A stretch of 64,000 nt of DNA from JANMES01 sp038329865 (lineage in GTDB: Bacteria > Planctomycetota > Phycisphaerae > Tepidisphaerales > Tepidisphaeraceae): contig JBBQNK010000016.1 of assembly GCA_038329865.1 (NCBI GenBank), forward strand, positions 1 through 64,000. The letters run 5' to 3'. Position numbers and translations under genes: made by a program. How positions within the stretch are numbered: position 1 is the stretch's first letter; the number at the start of each line of letters is the position of its first letter. Shown here in pieces: positions 51,553-60,129 of this stretch. The notes under the pieces are model-generated. The model was given only the letters and a program-made list of their open reading frames with translations, was not told the origin of the DNA and made no database searches.

Positions 51553-52767
51553 TTATCGAGGTCCTGAAAAATGCCGGTAGCCGGTGAGATTCATTTTGCC
51601 TGCCGCTGCGGTCCACGCGTATCGCCCCGACTCATGGAGCATCTGCCCCTTCGCGGCGAGGTCGGCGATGGTCTTTTCGATACCGGGAATGAACCGCAGT
51701 TGGTCGCCATCCGGCCGGACAAATGTGTCGACGGAATTTTCGTCGATCGTGCGGACGGCCGTCGCTTCAGACGCGCCGTTTGCGACCACCAATTGCGGCC
51801 TGGCCATTTCGAGCGAGGTGACGTGATCGCTCCCTTCGCCGCGCACCCAGCGGGAGAGTTTGCGGACCATTCGCGGTCGCGAATCGGGCGCGGCGGGGAC
51901 GATCGTCTGCCGGCCGCGCGAATCGAGCAGCGTTTCGCCGAGCGCCTCGAAGCGAAGTCGGCCGGCATCGCCGATGATTTCGACTTTCGGATGCTCCGTT
52001 GTTTCGCTCGCATGCGTCATGAGGATCAGCAAGGGCACTTGTCCTTCCAGCGAGACGCGCAGCGAGCAGGTATCGAACGATTCGATCGGATTGGCGCGAT
52101 ACAACTCCGCCTCGATCGCCGTCGGCTCGGCCATTTTGGTGTCGGTCTTGCCGAGCAGAAATAATGCGAGATTGACGTAGTGGGCGAGCGCGTTGTTGAC
52201 GAGGCTGTCCATCACCCATACGCCGTTGCGCTGGTATTTTCCCGCCCAGGGGCTGCGGCCGAAATATTTCGCGCCGCGCGGCCAGCAGGCGGTGAGCACG
52301 GCACTTTGAATGTTGCCGATCGCCCCGCCAACGAGTTCGCGCTTCATTTTCAGAGGGAGCTCTTCGAAGACGTCGTAAAAAGCGATGGTCGCCTTCACGC
52401 TGTGCTTGTCGCGGGCGGCGATCATCGAGTCCAAATCGTCGATGCTGCCGGCTGCAGGTTTTTCGCAGACGATTGTCTTCCCCGCCGCCGCCGCTTTTTC
52501 GAAGAACGGGCGGTGCAGATCGATAGGCACGGGAATCCACACCGCCTCGGCCGGCTCGGCGAGGAGTTGATCGAAATCGGCGAACACCTTCACACCGGCG
52601 GCGCGCAGCTCGGCGATTTTCGCGGCGTGCAAGTCCTGCGCCGGCTCGCAAACGGCCAGCAGCTTGACCGGCGGATTCGGCTCGGCGCTGAGCTGTGTGA
52701 GGGTTTCACAAATCGCCCCCGCGTAGCCGCCTAATCCCGCCGAGATCCATTTGACCGGACCATTCAT
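51553..52767 (-). CDS. Gfo/Idh/MocA-family oxidoreductase
   Basis: A 404-residue NAD(P)-dependent oxidoreductase acting on sugars or cyclitols. The Rossmann start is KWISAGLGGYAGAICETLTQ, and the conserved EKP segment is KTIVCEKPAAGSIDDL. Next come FYDVFEELPLKMKRELVGGA and the second-domain region SLVNNALAHYVNLALFLLGK. The catalytic His/Asp triad residues typical of GFO/IDH proteins are only partly recognisable. ATG 52767 precedes NGPVKWIS and has AAGGAC upstream; a longer frame adds 41 unlike residues. Substrate unknown. It is divergent from the GYF-RDD gene. Confidence 0.88.
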   Translation of the reverse strand: MNGPVKWISAGLGGYAGAICETLTQLSAEPNPPVKLLAVCEPAQDLHAAKIAELRAAGVKVFADFDQLLAEPAEAVWIPVPIDLHRPFFEKAAAAGKTIVCEKPAAGSIDDLDSMIAARDKHSVKATIAFYDVFEELPLKMKRELVGGAIGNIQSAVLTACWPRGAKYFGRSPWAGKYQRNGVWVMDSLVNNALAHYVNLALFLLGKTDTKMAEPTAIEAELYRANPIESFDTCSLRVSLEGQVPLLILMTHASETTEHPKVEIIGDAGRLRFEALGETLLDSRGRQTIVPAAPDSRPRMVRKLSRWVRGEGSDHVTSLEMARPQLVVANGASEATAVRTIDENSVDTFVRPDGDQLRFIPGIEKTIADLAAKGQMLHESGRYAWTAAAGKMNLTGYRHFSGPR

Positions 52768-52973
52768 CAGAGCAACCGTCCTTTGCGTAAAATGCCGCGA
52801 ACTACGATAAGGCAAGATCGCGGCCGATGCACACTCGGGCCGGGCCAAAAATGGCTGGCGAGAACTCCGACCATCGAATACTGTTTGCATCGCTTGTCGG
52901 ACAAATCGTGTTGGGGCCGGTTCGAGCGGTGTAGATCATTCAGTAGGATGCGACGTTTCATCACGGGGAATTC

Positions 52974-53657
52974 ATGAGCAACGCCTTATGGTATTTCGCA
53001 AGCAACGGCCAGCAATCCGCTCCGACGCCTTGGGAGGATCTCCAACAAATGGCGGCTACGGGCGCGCTGCATCCCGGCGACCTTGTCTGGACTGAGGGAA
53101 TGGCTCAATGGGTTCCCGCGCAGACGATTCCCGATTTATTCATGGTGGCGGCACCGATGCAACCGGTCGCGTTTGCCGGCGGGCCCTATGCAAATCCAGG
53201 CATCCTTGGATACCACACGCCGCAGATCACTGCGCAGAATTACGCGGGATTCTGGATTCGAGTCGGTGCGGCGTTCATCGACGGCCTGATCGTAGGTGCA
53301 GTCAATTTCGGTGTAGGTCTTGTGATCGGCTTAATCATGCTCGGGCCCCACACGACAAAGCAATCCGCGTTGGCGGCGGACGGAATGTCGACGGTTGTCG
53401 GCTACATCATCGGTTGGCTGTACGAAGCGTTGCAGGAATCGTCCGCGGCGCAGGCGACGATCGGCAAGCGGGCCTTGGGGCTGCGAGTCACCAACCTCGC
53501 CGGCGAGCGAATTTCCTTCGGTCGGGCGACCGGACGGCACTTCGCGAAATTCCTCTCAGGCCTTATCCTCGGAATCGGATTCCTGATGGTGGCCTTCACC
53601 GAGAAGAAGCAAGGCTTGCACGACCAGATCGCCGGAACGCTGGTGCTGCGAAATTAG
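52974..53657 (+). CDS. GYF_2-RDD membrane protein
   Basis: A 227-residue protein with two domains. The N-terminal GYF_2 domain (about 1-60) has LWYFASNGQQSAPTPWEDLQ, GDLVWTEGMAQWVPAQTIPD. The C-terminal RDD domain (about 95-225) has YAGFWIRVGAAFIDGLIVGA, then IGKRALGLRVTNLAGERISF, and FTEKKQGLHDQIAGTLVL, with three membrane helices. GYF_2 binds proline-rich peptides, and RDD proteins are membrane proteins of uncertain function. The start is ATG 52974 with no strong ribosome site. Confidence 0.88.
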   Translation: MSNALWYFASNGQQSAPTPWEDLQQMAATGALHPGDLVWTEGMAQWVPAQTIPDLFMVAAPMQPVAFAGGPYANPGILGYHTPQITAQNYAGFWIRVGAAFIDGLIVGAVNFGVGLVIGLIMLGPHTTKQSALAADGMSTVVGYIIGWLYEALQESSAAQATIGKRALGLRVTNLAGERISFGRATGRHFAKFLSGLILGIGFLMVAFTEKKQGLHDQIAGTLVLRN

Positions 53658-53666
53658 CGATTCATT

Positions 53667-54911
53667 TCACCGCACGACCGACAAACCGACACGGAACGTC
53701 GTGCCGGCCTCGTTGTACCGAAGCAGGCTCTCGCCGTAGCCGTTGAAGACCTGAGCGTGCAGGTACAGATCGAGATTTCCGTACAACACTTTTCTCAGCG
53801 GGTAAGAAAGATCGAGCTGTACGCTCCCTTTGTCCCACGCATCACCGATTCGGCCGATGATCGCAGCCTGCAGGCCGTCGCCTTGGCCGATCACGAATTT
53901 CAGATCGAAGTAGCCGTAGTAAGTGGTGATGTCAGCGTTGTCACTCAGGCTGCCGACATAAACCTTGGCTCGCGGGGCCACGGTAAGAAACAGTGCGTCG
54001 CGATCGCCGAGCGTGAAGATCGGCTGCACGTACAAACTGTTCATCGTTCGCGAATCATCGCCGGCCTTGCCGTTGGATTGATGCTGAAAGCCCGTCTGAA
54101 AATCGAACCGCGCCGCGCTGGGGAATTTTGACAGCCGCAGATCATGCACCGCCCAGAAGATTTCCGGATTGTACGTGCTGTCAAAAAACGGCGCGCTCTT
54201 GGCACCAATATCCCAGAACGACGTCTGAGTATATCCCAAATAAAAACCTGTAAGCCACTGGCGGGTTGCGACGAGCGTGCTTTGATCATCGAAGAGCTGG
54301 TACTTGAACGATACCTGGAATTTCGCGCTCGGCGTGTCGTTGCCGCTGATGAAATACATCGGCTCGTGCGGACTGAGCTTGTTGCGGACGAACTCCGTGA
54401 GGCCCGACTGGCTGGTGGTCGGCAGGCGGCTGGTCGGATCGAGCGAGAGCGGCGAGGGCGCGACAATCACCTTGGTCGTCGGTTCGATCGGCGTGGACGT
54501 CGTCATCGTCGTCGTCGGCGCGACCGGCTTGGCGGGCAGCACCCGTAGGACGGCCGTCGCCTCCAGCGGCGTTCGGATGCGCACGACCTTCTCGCCCACG
54601 CCGGGCGGCACGACCATGTTGTACGGTACGGCCACGAATCCGCCGACCGGAACGAACTTCGGCGCTTCGCCGACCAGCTTCAGTTCGATGATTGTTTTAT
54701 TCCCCGCCTCGCCGATATCGCCGGACAGGATCGCCGGCGCGTCGAGCGCCTGCGACGTGGCGTTCGCGTTGATCGCCACGAGCTCGATCTGAGCGGTTTC
54801 CCCCTCCTTCACACCCGCCGCCGGCGGACGCAACACCCACGCTAGTCCGTCAGCCCGTGCGCTGGCGGAAACAAAAGTCAGCACACACAGCAGGAAACAG
54901 AATTTTCGCAT
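53667..54911 (-). CDS. Outer-membrane phospholipase A1 (OmpLA/PldA-like)
   Basis: A 414-residue exported protein with an OmpLA C-terminal barrel. The signal peptide is MRKFCFLLCVLTFVSASARA. Residues 25-140 form a beta-rich N-terminal extension not found in E. coli PldA. The barrel has FQVSFKYQLFDDQSTLVATR, GFYLGYTQTSFWDIG, and the active-site region FQHQSNGKAGDDSRTMNSLY, where His, Ser and Asn match the OmpLA triad. It should hydrolyse outer-membrane phospholipids. ATG 54911 is chosen because a TATAAT lies seven bases before it; a longer frame gives no better signal. Confidence 0.87.
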   Translation of the reverse strand: MRKFCFLLCVLTFVSASARADGLAWVLRPPAAGVKEGETAQIELVAINANATSQALDAPAILSGDIGEAGNKTIIELKLVGEAPKFVPVGGFVAVPYNMVVPPGVGEKVVRIRTPLEATAVLRVLPAKPVAPTTTMTTSTPIEPTTKVIVAPSPLSLDPTSRLPTTSQSGLTEFVRNKLSPHEPMYFISGNDTPSAKFQVSFKYQLFDDQSTLVATRQWLTGFYLGYTQTSFWDIGAKSAPFFDSTYNPEIFWAVHDLRLSKFPSAARFDFQTGFQHQSNGKAGDDSRTMNSLYVQPIFTLGDRDALFLTVAPRAKVYVGSLSDNADITTYYGYFDLKFVIGQGDGLQAAIIGRIGDAWDKGSVQLDLSYPLRKVLYGNLDLYLHAQVFNGYGESLLRYNEAGTTFRVGLSVVR

Positions 54912-54918
54912 GGGCGGG

Positions 54919-54924
54919 ATTATA
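54919..54924 (-). promoter_or_regulatory. TATAAT -10-like hexamer before pldA-like gene
   Basis: A perfect TATAAT ends seven bases before the ATG at 54911. If used, transcription would start close to the ATG and give a leaderless mRNA, in keeping with the missing Shine-Dalgarno sequence. No good -35 box was found, so this is tentative. Confidence 0.35.
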
Positions 54925-55074
54925 CGGTCGAGTCTGTGTGAACCTAGCACACGCGTGCGGTACGCAACGCCTCGGCAACGGAATTACGACTTTTTCCGCA
55001 GATTTTCATCGCCCCCTTCAGGCAAACCCCGATGCTCCCTTGGGGGACGGTGCCCTTGCTCAAGGCTTGCGATT

Positions 55075-55473
55075 TCAAGGTTTTTCCGACAGCGGTCGCG
55101 TCGCGGCCGACCCCGGAAACACCAGGTACGGCGACAACTGCATCACTGTCGTCTGGCCGATGCCGCGGATCAGCAGCAGATCGTTCGCCTGCTTAAACGC
55201 CACCTGCCCCGGGTGACCGGCCACGTACTTTTCGCGGTATCGGATGATGTCTTCCGCCCTTTTCTCCCCGATCAGCGGCAAAACCGAAAGCGACGCCGCG
55301 TCAGCGGTGTTCGGATCAATCCGGTCGGCTAATTCGTTCTCCCGCGCGGGGTGGGTCGGCTGAGGGTCTGCAATATAAGAGTGATTGAAAGCCAATCGCC
55401 CCGCGGCGACGGCGAGGATCAGGCCGATCAGCCCGATGACCGCCGCGCGCTGTCGGTTCGTCCACGGCGTCAC
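55075..55473 (-). CDS. ComEA-like helix-hairpin-helix protein
   Basis: About 132 residues. An N-terminal membrane helix (VIGLIGLILAVAAGRLAF) is followed by a tandem HhH domain: DPNTADAASLSVLPLIGEKR, with ADDIIRYR-like extension, and a second hairpin LLLIRGIGQTTVMQLSPYLV. This is the plan of ComEA, a DNA receptor in competence. The start is GTG 55473, two bases after the stop of the upstream gene, with GAAAGG seven bases upstream. No other competence gene is in the window. Confidence 0.78.
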   Translation of the reverse strand: MTPWTNRQRAAVIGLIGLILAVAAGRLAFNHSYIADPQPTHPARENELADRIDPNTADAASLSVLPLIGEKRAEDIIRYREKYVAGHPGQVAFKQANDLLLIRGIGQTTVMQLSPYLVFPGSAATRPLSEKP

Positions 55474-55475
55474 GG

Positions 55476-56990
55476 CTAGACCTTTCGATGCGCGTAGCCG
55501 TGGAATTTCGTCCGCATCTCCTGCAGCTTGGTGAACGCGGCCTTGGGCTTGAGCATATCGTCGAGCAATCCGCCGCCGGGGAGCGTGGGATTGATGTCCG
55601 CCAGGTTCGACCACGCGATCGACTCGACGAACGGCTTGCTCAGCGCAAGCTCGTACACCGCCGACATCCATTCCGCCTGCAGCGTCGGATCCCACGGCCG
55701 ATGCCAGCGCCCGCCCTTGGACGGGTCGAGCTTGCCTTCCGACGTGTCATTCGCGTCCGGCGTCGATCGTCCCGGCGTGCCCATCGCGGTGATAAATACC
55801 GGCCGGCCGAGCGTGGAGAATTTATCGAGCGTGCAGCTGAGCTGAAACAGATCGCGCATGAACATGCCCGGCGCCGGCACGCCCATCTCCAGCTCCAGGC
55901 CATACCCTTCGAAGTTGATTCCCGATTGCGAAACCATTTCCGCATACATCATCGGCGCCACCGCCGTCGGCTTGCGCGAACTGCTTTCGCCGAACGGCTC
56001 GGTGATGGTGATCAGCGTCCGCGCGCTCGGCAGCACCGTCTTCACCTGCGCCACCAGCAGGCGAGTCAGCTCGATGATCTGCTCGAAGCTGAGCGTGAAC
56101 GAGCTGTTCGTCTGCACGCCGGCCACCACGTTCCACATCGCGATGCCTTTGCGATACCGGCTCACGATTTTCTGCACGTACTCGTACGCCAGCTCGCGCA
56201 GCGTATCGAAATCATGCTCCCAAATGAACATCCAGTCCGGCACGTGCCCGTCGCCGAGATGAATTAACGGCCCCGCGATCACCGGCACACGCTTGCGGCC
56301 GGCCAGCTCGATCCACTCATCGAGCGATTCGGTTTCGAAATCCTGCTCCTGCGGCCGGACTTGCTTCCAACCCATCGGCAGCACGAGGTAATCAAACTGC
56401 GAAACGGCCGTCTCGCGATAGCGATCGTTGCGGACCGTGCCGTCGACGCGCGTGCCGAGAATATGCTTCACAAAGCTTCCGCTCGCCCGGCGGCGATTGA
56501 GCAGCAATTCGCCGTGAAATTGTGAGAGTTGCTCGGATAAATCCACCGCCAGCGCCAGCGACTGATCCGCCAACTCCGCAGCCTTGGCGGCTTCTTCGAG
56601 CACCGCCAGCGCATCGGCGAAAAGTCCCTGCGCTTCGCGGAATTTGGCCTGAAATTTCTCTGCGCGTGGAAAATCGAACAGGTTCCAGTCTTCCTGCTTC
56701 TGCACGATCTTCATCAGCCGAAACCGCGCGAGTTCCACGTTCAAATTGTAAGGCTTATCCCGCGGCGGCAGGCGCGTGGTCTCGAGATGAAACGCCCCCA
56801 TCGGCCCGAGATCCCACAGCAGCGCAACGGCCGTCGCCTGATCGAGCGAGCGCGGCAGCGTGAGCAATCCGTCTTTGAACGAAACGTCCCCGGTGATCGG
56901 CACGCTCTCCGGCCCCACCGCCATCGCGGCGTGCGGCTCGAACGACATGACCCGGGCTCCGTCGCGATAAATCTCAAACTTAATGGGCAT
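55476..56990 (-). CDS. GH10-like protein with altered active site
   Basis: A 504-residue protein whose C-terminal 350 residues resemble glycoside hydrolase family 10 (xylanase) TIM barrels: VKHILGTRVDGTVRNDRYRE, LVLPMGWKQVRPQEQDFETE, GDGHVPDWMFIWEHDFDTL, and FVESIAWSNLADINPTLPGG near the end. GH10 enzymes have an acid/base Glu in 'WDVVNE', whereas here the equivalent is MWNVVAGVQTN, so the Glu is missing. The nucleophile region GYGLELEMGVP keeps acidic residues. It may be a binding or non-hydrolysing protein. The N-terminal part (about 1-130) is beta-rich and Pro-rich. ATG 56990 is chosen for MPIKFEIYRDG. Confidence 0.65.
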   Translation of the reverse strand: MPIKFEIYRDGARVMSFEPHAAMAVGPESVPITGDVSFKDGLLTLPRSLDQATAVALLWDLGPMGAFHLETTRLPPRDKPYNLNVELARFRLMKIVQKQEDWNLFDFPRAEKFQAKFREAQGLFADALAVLEEAAKAAELADQSLALAVDLSEQLSQFHGELLLNRRRASGSFVKHILGTRVDGTVRNDRYRETAVSQFDYLVLPMGWKQVRPQEQDFETESLDEWIELAGRKRVPVIAGPLIHLGDGHVPDWMFIWEHDFDTLRELAYEYVQKIVSRYRKGIAMWNVVAGVQTNSSFTLSFEQIIELTRLLVAQVKTVLPSARTLITITEPFGESSSRKPTAVAPMMYAEMVSQSGINFEGYGLELEMGVPAPGMFMRDLFQLSCTLDKFSTLGRPVFITAMGTPGRSTPDANDTSEGKLDPSKGGRWHRPWDPTLQAEWMSAVYELALSKPFVESIAWSNLADINPTLPGGGLLDDMLKPKAAFTKLQEMRTKFHGYAHRKV

Positions 56991-57034
56991 AGGTGGTCCG
57001 TTGCGCATCGTAACACAGTCGGGGAATATTTTGA

Positions 57035-57171
57035 ACCACGGAGACACGGAAACACGGAGGCGCCGCCGTAAGCTCGATGATTTCTCTATTGAAACTTCGG
57101 ATGAAGATTTGCCTCCTTAAGCGATCCTCGAATCACAAGCGCGCCTCCGTGTCTCTGTGCCTCTGTGGTTA
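57035..57171. repeat. Family D palindromic repeat, copy 2
   Basis: ACCACGGAGACACGGAAACA with CGGAGGCG on the left, and GCGCCTCCGTGTCTCTGTGC with CTCTGTGGTT on the right, matching copy 1 at 35073. It lies between the GH10-like gene and purC and would be translated if purC were started upstream of 57221. Confidence 0.85.
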
Positions 57172-57220
57172 TTTCGTCGCCGCATTGCCATTTTCCCTCG
57201 CACCTTTTATCGTGCCGCGC

Positions 57221-58114
57221 ATGCCTGAAGCACTCACCGCCACCGACCTCCCCTTCCCCGTCCGCCGCGGAAAAGTTCGCGACGTTTACGACCTCGGCGA
57301 TGTGCTGCTGATCGTCGCCACCGATCGCATCAGCGCGTTCGACTGCGTGATGCCCAACGGCATCCCGGACAAGGGAAAAATCCTAACGGCCCTCAGTCTC
57401 TACTGGTTCCAGAAGTTCGGGGAGCAGTTCGAGCATCACCTCATCGCCTCCGACGTGCGCGCCTTTCCCGCCCGCCTGCAGCCGTTCGCTGATCAACTGC
57501 GCGGGCGATCGATGCTGGTGAAGAAAGCCAACGTCGTGCAGATCGAATGCGTCGTGCGCGGCTATCTCGCGGGCTCGGGTTGGAAGGAATACCAGAAGAG
57601 CCAAACCGTCTGCGGCATCAAACTGCCGCCCGGCCTGAAGCAGTGCGACAAGCTTCCGACACCAATTTTCACGCCCGCGACGAAGGAAGAGACCGGCCAC
57701 GATATCAACATCGACTTTAGTGAAACCGTGAAGCGCATCGGCGAGCCGCTGGCGAACCAACTCCGCGACCGCAGCCTCGCGCTCTACCACGCCGCCGCCG
57801 ACTACGCCGCCGGGCGAGGCATCATCATCGCCGATACGAAGTTCGAGTTCGGCCTCCTGCCCGACGGAAAACTCATCGTCGTCGATGAAGTCCTCACCCC
57901 CGACAGCAGCCGCTTCTGGCCCGCCGACAAATACGCGCCGGGCCATGACCAGGAGAGTTTCGACAAGCAGTTCGTGCGAAACTACCTCGAGAAACAGCCG
58001 TGGGATAAAAAGCCGCCGGCCCCGGCGCTGCCGACCGACGTCGTCGCGGGAACTCGCGCCAAGTACATGGAAGCGTACGAGATCATCACCGGACGGAAGT
58101 TGACGGAAGGGTAA
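57221..58114 (+). CDS. purC: SAICAR synthetase
   Basis: Purine biosynthesis step 7, joining CAIR and aspartate with ATP. The 297-residue product starts MPEALTATDLPFPVRRGKVR and has DVYDLGDVLLIVATDRISAF, VVRGYLAGSGWKEYQKS, LPPGLKQCDKLPTPIFTPAT, and KFEFGLLPDGKLIVVDEVLT. These are diagnostic SAICAR-synthetase blocks. ATG 57221 is chosen because 48 upstream codons are translated from repeat D. It stands alone, without other pur genes. Confidence 0.96.
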   Translation: MPEALTATDLPFPVRRGKVRDVYDLGDVLLIVATDRISAFDCVMPNGIPDKGKILTALSLYWFQKFGEQFEHHLIASDVRAFPARLQPFADQLRGRSMLVKKANVVQIECVVRGYLAGSGWKEYQKSQTVCGIKLPPGLKQCDKLPTPIFTPATKEETGHDINIDFSETVKRIGEPLANQLRDRSLALYHAAADYAAGRGIIIADTKFEFGLLPDGKLIVVDEVLTPDSSRFWPADKYAPGHDQESFDKQFVRNYLEKQPWDKKPPAPALPTDVVAGTRAKYMEAYEIITGRKLTEG

Positions 58115-58130
58115 ATCGCACGAGGGTGAA

Positions 58131-58198
58131 GTGGCATGGGCGGCTCGCCCATGATCTTCTTCCCGAAACCAAGACACGGGCGGGCCGCCCGTGCCACG
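58131..58198. repeat. Family F palindromic repeat, copy 2
   Basis: GTGGCATGGGCGGCTCGCCC with ATG and its inverse CACGGGCGGGCCGCCCGTGC with CACG, loop ATCTTCTTCCCGAAACCAAGA. Arms match copy 1 (46908). It lies 17 bases after purC ends. Confidence 0.85.
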
Positions 58199-58325
58199 AA
58201 AAAACAGAGTGACATATCTACGCGGTTTCGAAATTTTTTCCTCTCAACCTACCCCACTTTTCGACAACTCCCGGCCCGGCCGACAGTTGGGCCGATTTGG
58301 GTAGGTCCAAAAAAGGACAAAAAAG

Positions 58326-58353
58326 TAAGGAAAGGTACGGAAAGGGACGGTTT
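58326..58353. repeat. Repeat O, copy 2
   Basis: GTAAGGAAAGGTACGGAAAG with GGACGG matches 3370-3398. It is preceded by GGTCCAAAAAAGGACAAAAA, itself a short hairpin-like purine block. Confidence 0.6.
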
Positions 58354-58427
58354 ACATCCGCAAAGTTGCGTCGCTTCGATGAGTGCTGGAGGATCGAAAC
58401 CTATTCACTTTCCAAAGAACTCCGGCC

Positions 58428-58560
58428 CCTTCTCCCTTCGGGAGAAGGCAGGGACGCGGGCGAATTACAAATCGCGCCGGCTCGCCGAAAGATCGGCCTG
58501 CGAGCGCCTCTCGCAATACGCCCTCACCTCACCTCTCCCGGAGGAAGAGGCACCGAGCGC
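58428..58560. repeat. Diverged family A relative
   Basis: CCCCTTCTCCCTTCGGGAGA with AGGCAGGGACGCGGG on the left; CCCTCACCTCACCTCTCCCG with GAGGAAGAGG on the right. The core hairpin and the Cs after it resemble family A, but loop edges differ. Confidence 0.5.
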
Positions 58561-58761
58561 GACTTCGCTTTCGCGCAATCGCACCGTTATCTATACGTCG
58601 GCCGAAGTGAAAAGTCGGCCAAAAAATGCGGAACAACGGCCGATTTTTCGCCCCCTCCGCAACTCCCGGCCGGGCCGGGGGTTCGGCCGGGCGGGACTGA
58701 AAAAATTTTCGACAGCTTCCGATGAATCGCGTAGAGAAAGTGGGAAGAGTAAGATGCAACG

Positions 58762-60102
58762 ATGCGATGCGTCCGGGGGATCATCTTATTTCTGATGTCG
58801 CTTCTGTTTCTCGACACGGCCCGCGCCACTGACGACGTGCCGACGCTGCTGGCACAACTGAGCGATAAGTATCAGGGCCACTACGCAGCCATGGCTTTGG
58901 CAAACATCGGCCCGTCGGTTCTTCCGCAGATCATCGAGCGGATGCAATCCCCCGATGCGGTCACGCGCACTTGGGCCGTGCGGACGCTGACCAACATGGG
59001 ATCGCCCAAGGCCGCACCGGCGCACGAAGCTTTGATCGCCATGCTCGGCCGCGAGACGGATCTCGGCGCACTCTGTACCGCCGTGCAGGCCGCCGGCTTT
59101 CTCAAGCCTGATGTGAAACGCGTCGTCCCTCTTCTCACTGCGAAGTTGGAGCATGCGGAGATTCCACTGCAGCACAAAGTATCCGAAGTGCTCGGCCTGT
59201 ATGGGCCGGACGCCACCTCTGCCAAGCCGCTCCTCATCCATTCCATCCTCGTAAGAGAGTTGCAGGTGATCTCCCTCCGCTCGCTCCAGCACATCGGCCT
59301 TGATGACAATGATGCGGCCGCGTTGGAGAAGCTTGCGGTGCGCGATGATTCGGTGGGCGCGCAGGAGATATTTCACACCTTGCTTCATTGGCCGGTGCTC
59401 GCGCAATCATTCGTCGAGCGTCACCCGAAACTGCTCGCTTCCCTGCCGAAAGACGACGTTCCGCTCATTGAGCTTTTCGGCCGCGACGAACCCGCCTCGG
59501 TCGATTTGCGGAAGTTTCTCACTGGCCGGGCCGATCTCCCTCGCTTCATCCGCGTCGATTTCAGCAAGGGCGAGCGAATCGGCTTCGTGCAAACCTGGCC
59601 GCGCGATCTCGATCCCACGCTCTGTTTTCCGCAACGGCCGATGGTCGTAAAAATCGTCGGTGATCACGCGAAGGTCGCCTCCTTCCTTACCGACGAAGAT
59701 CGTAAACTCTGGGATAATGAAGGACTTGTCGCCTTTGCGATCGACAAGAAATGGGGCATGATCGATACGCTCGGCAAGATCATCGTCACACCGGCGTATG
59801 ACGACATCAACCCGTGCAGCGACGGGCGGATCATCGTTTATAACAACGACCATTACGGCGTGATCGACACCGAAGGGAACGTAATCGTCGAGCCGAAATT
59901 CGAGTGGGCGTATAGCTTTTCCAAGGGCATCGCCGCGGTGAACGTCGGCGGAAAATACGGCTTCATCAACCGCGACGGTTCGTGGCTGGTTCAGCCGATG
60001 TTTAAGCGAGTCGACCCGGCCGGCGAAGGCTGGCGCATCGATCGCGGCGACGGCAAAGAGCGCGACATGACGAGCTGGCAGGTTCGCACCACGGCCTGGT
60101 AG
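58762..60102 (+). CDS. HEAT-repeat and WG-repeat protein, exported
   Basis: A 446-residue protein with a signal peptide (MRCVRGIILFLMSLLFLDTA). Residues 25-190 form HEAT-like helical pairs (ALANIGPSVLPQIIERMQSP, TRTWAVRTLTNMGSPKAAPA). Residues 325-430 are WG repeats, as in KKWGMIDTLGKIIVTPAYDD, HYGVIDTEGNVIVEPKFEWA and KYGFINRDGSWLVQPMFKRV. The combination of HEAT and WG suggests a scaffold or ligand-binding surface. No enzyme motif is seen. It is followed after 27 bases by the next gene in the same direction. Confidence 0.8.
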   Translation: MRCVRGIILFLMSLLFLDTARATDDVPTLLAQLSDKYQGHYAAMALANIGPSVLPQIIERMQSPDAVTRTWAVRTLTNMGSPKAAPAHEALIAMLGRETDLGALCTAVQAAGFLKPDVKRVVPLLTAKLEHAEIPLQHKVSEVLGLYGPDATSAKPLLIHSILVRELQVISLRSLQHIGLDDNDAAALEKLAVRDDSVGAQEIFHTLLHWPVLAQSFVERHPKLLASLPKDDVPLIELFGRDEPASVDLRKFLTGRADLPRFIRVDFSKGERIGFVQTWPRDLDPTLCFPQRPMVVKIVGDHAKVASFLTDEDRKLWDNEGLVAFAIDKKWGMIDTLGKIIVTPAYDDINPCSDGRIIVYNNDHYGVIDTEGNVIVEPKFEWAYSFSKGIAAVNVGGKYGFINRDGSWLVQPMFKRVDPAGEGWRIDRGDGKERDMTSWQVRTTAW

Positions 60103-60129
60103 TTTAGACCGACGCACATCAGGAATTTT

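Larger units (their letters stand above)
58115..58761. other. 647-base spacer with repeats
   Basis: No credible gene. It contains family F copy 2 (58131-58198), repeat O copy 2 (58326-58353), a family A relative (58428-58560), and two similar GC-rich stretches around 58262-58290 and 58664-58692 with CAACTCCCGGCC. Small frames here are short and unlike neighbouring codon usage. Confidence 0.6.

Noticed and set aside
57077..57220. Longer PurC start at 57077
   Set aside because: The added 48 residues come from repeat D and are absent from SAICAR synthetases.
58115..58761. Short overlapping frames (75-219 codons) after purC
   Set aside because: They read through repeats F, O and an A relative in several frames, without ribosome sites or recognisable domains.
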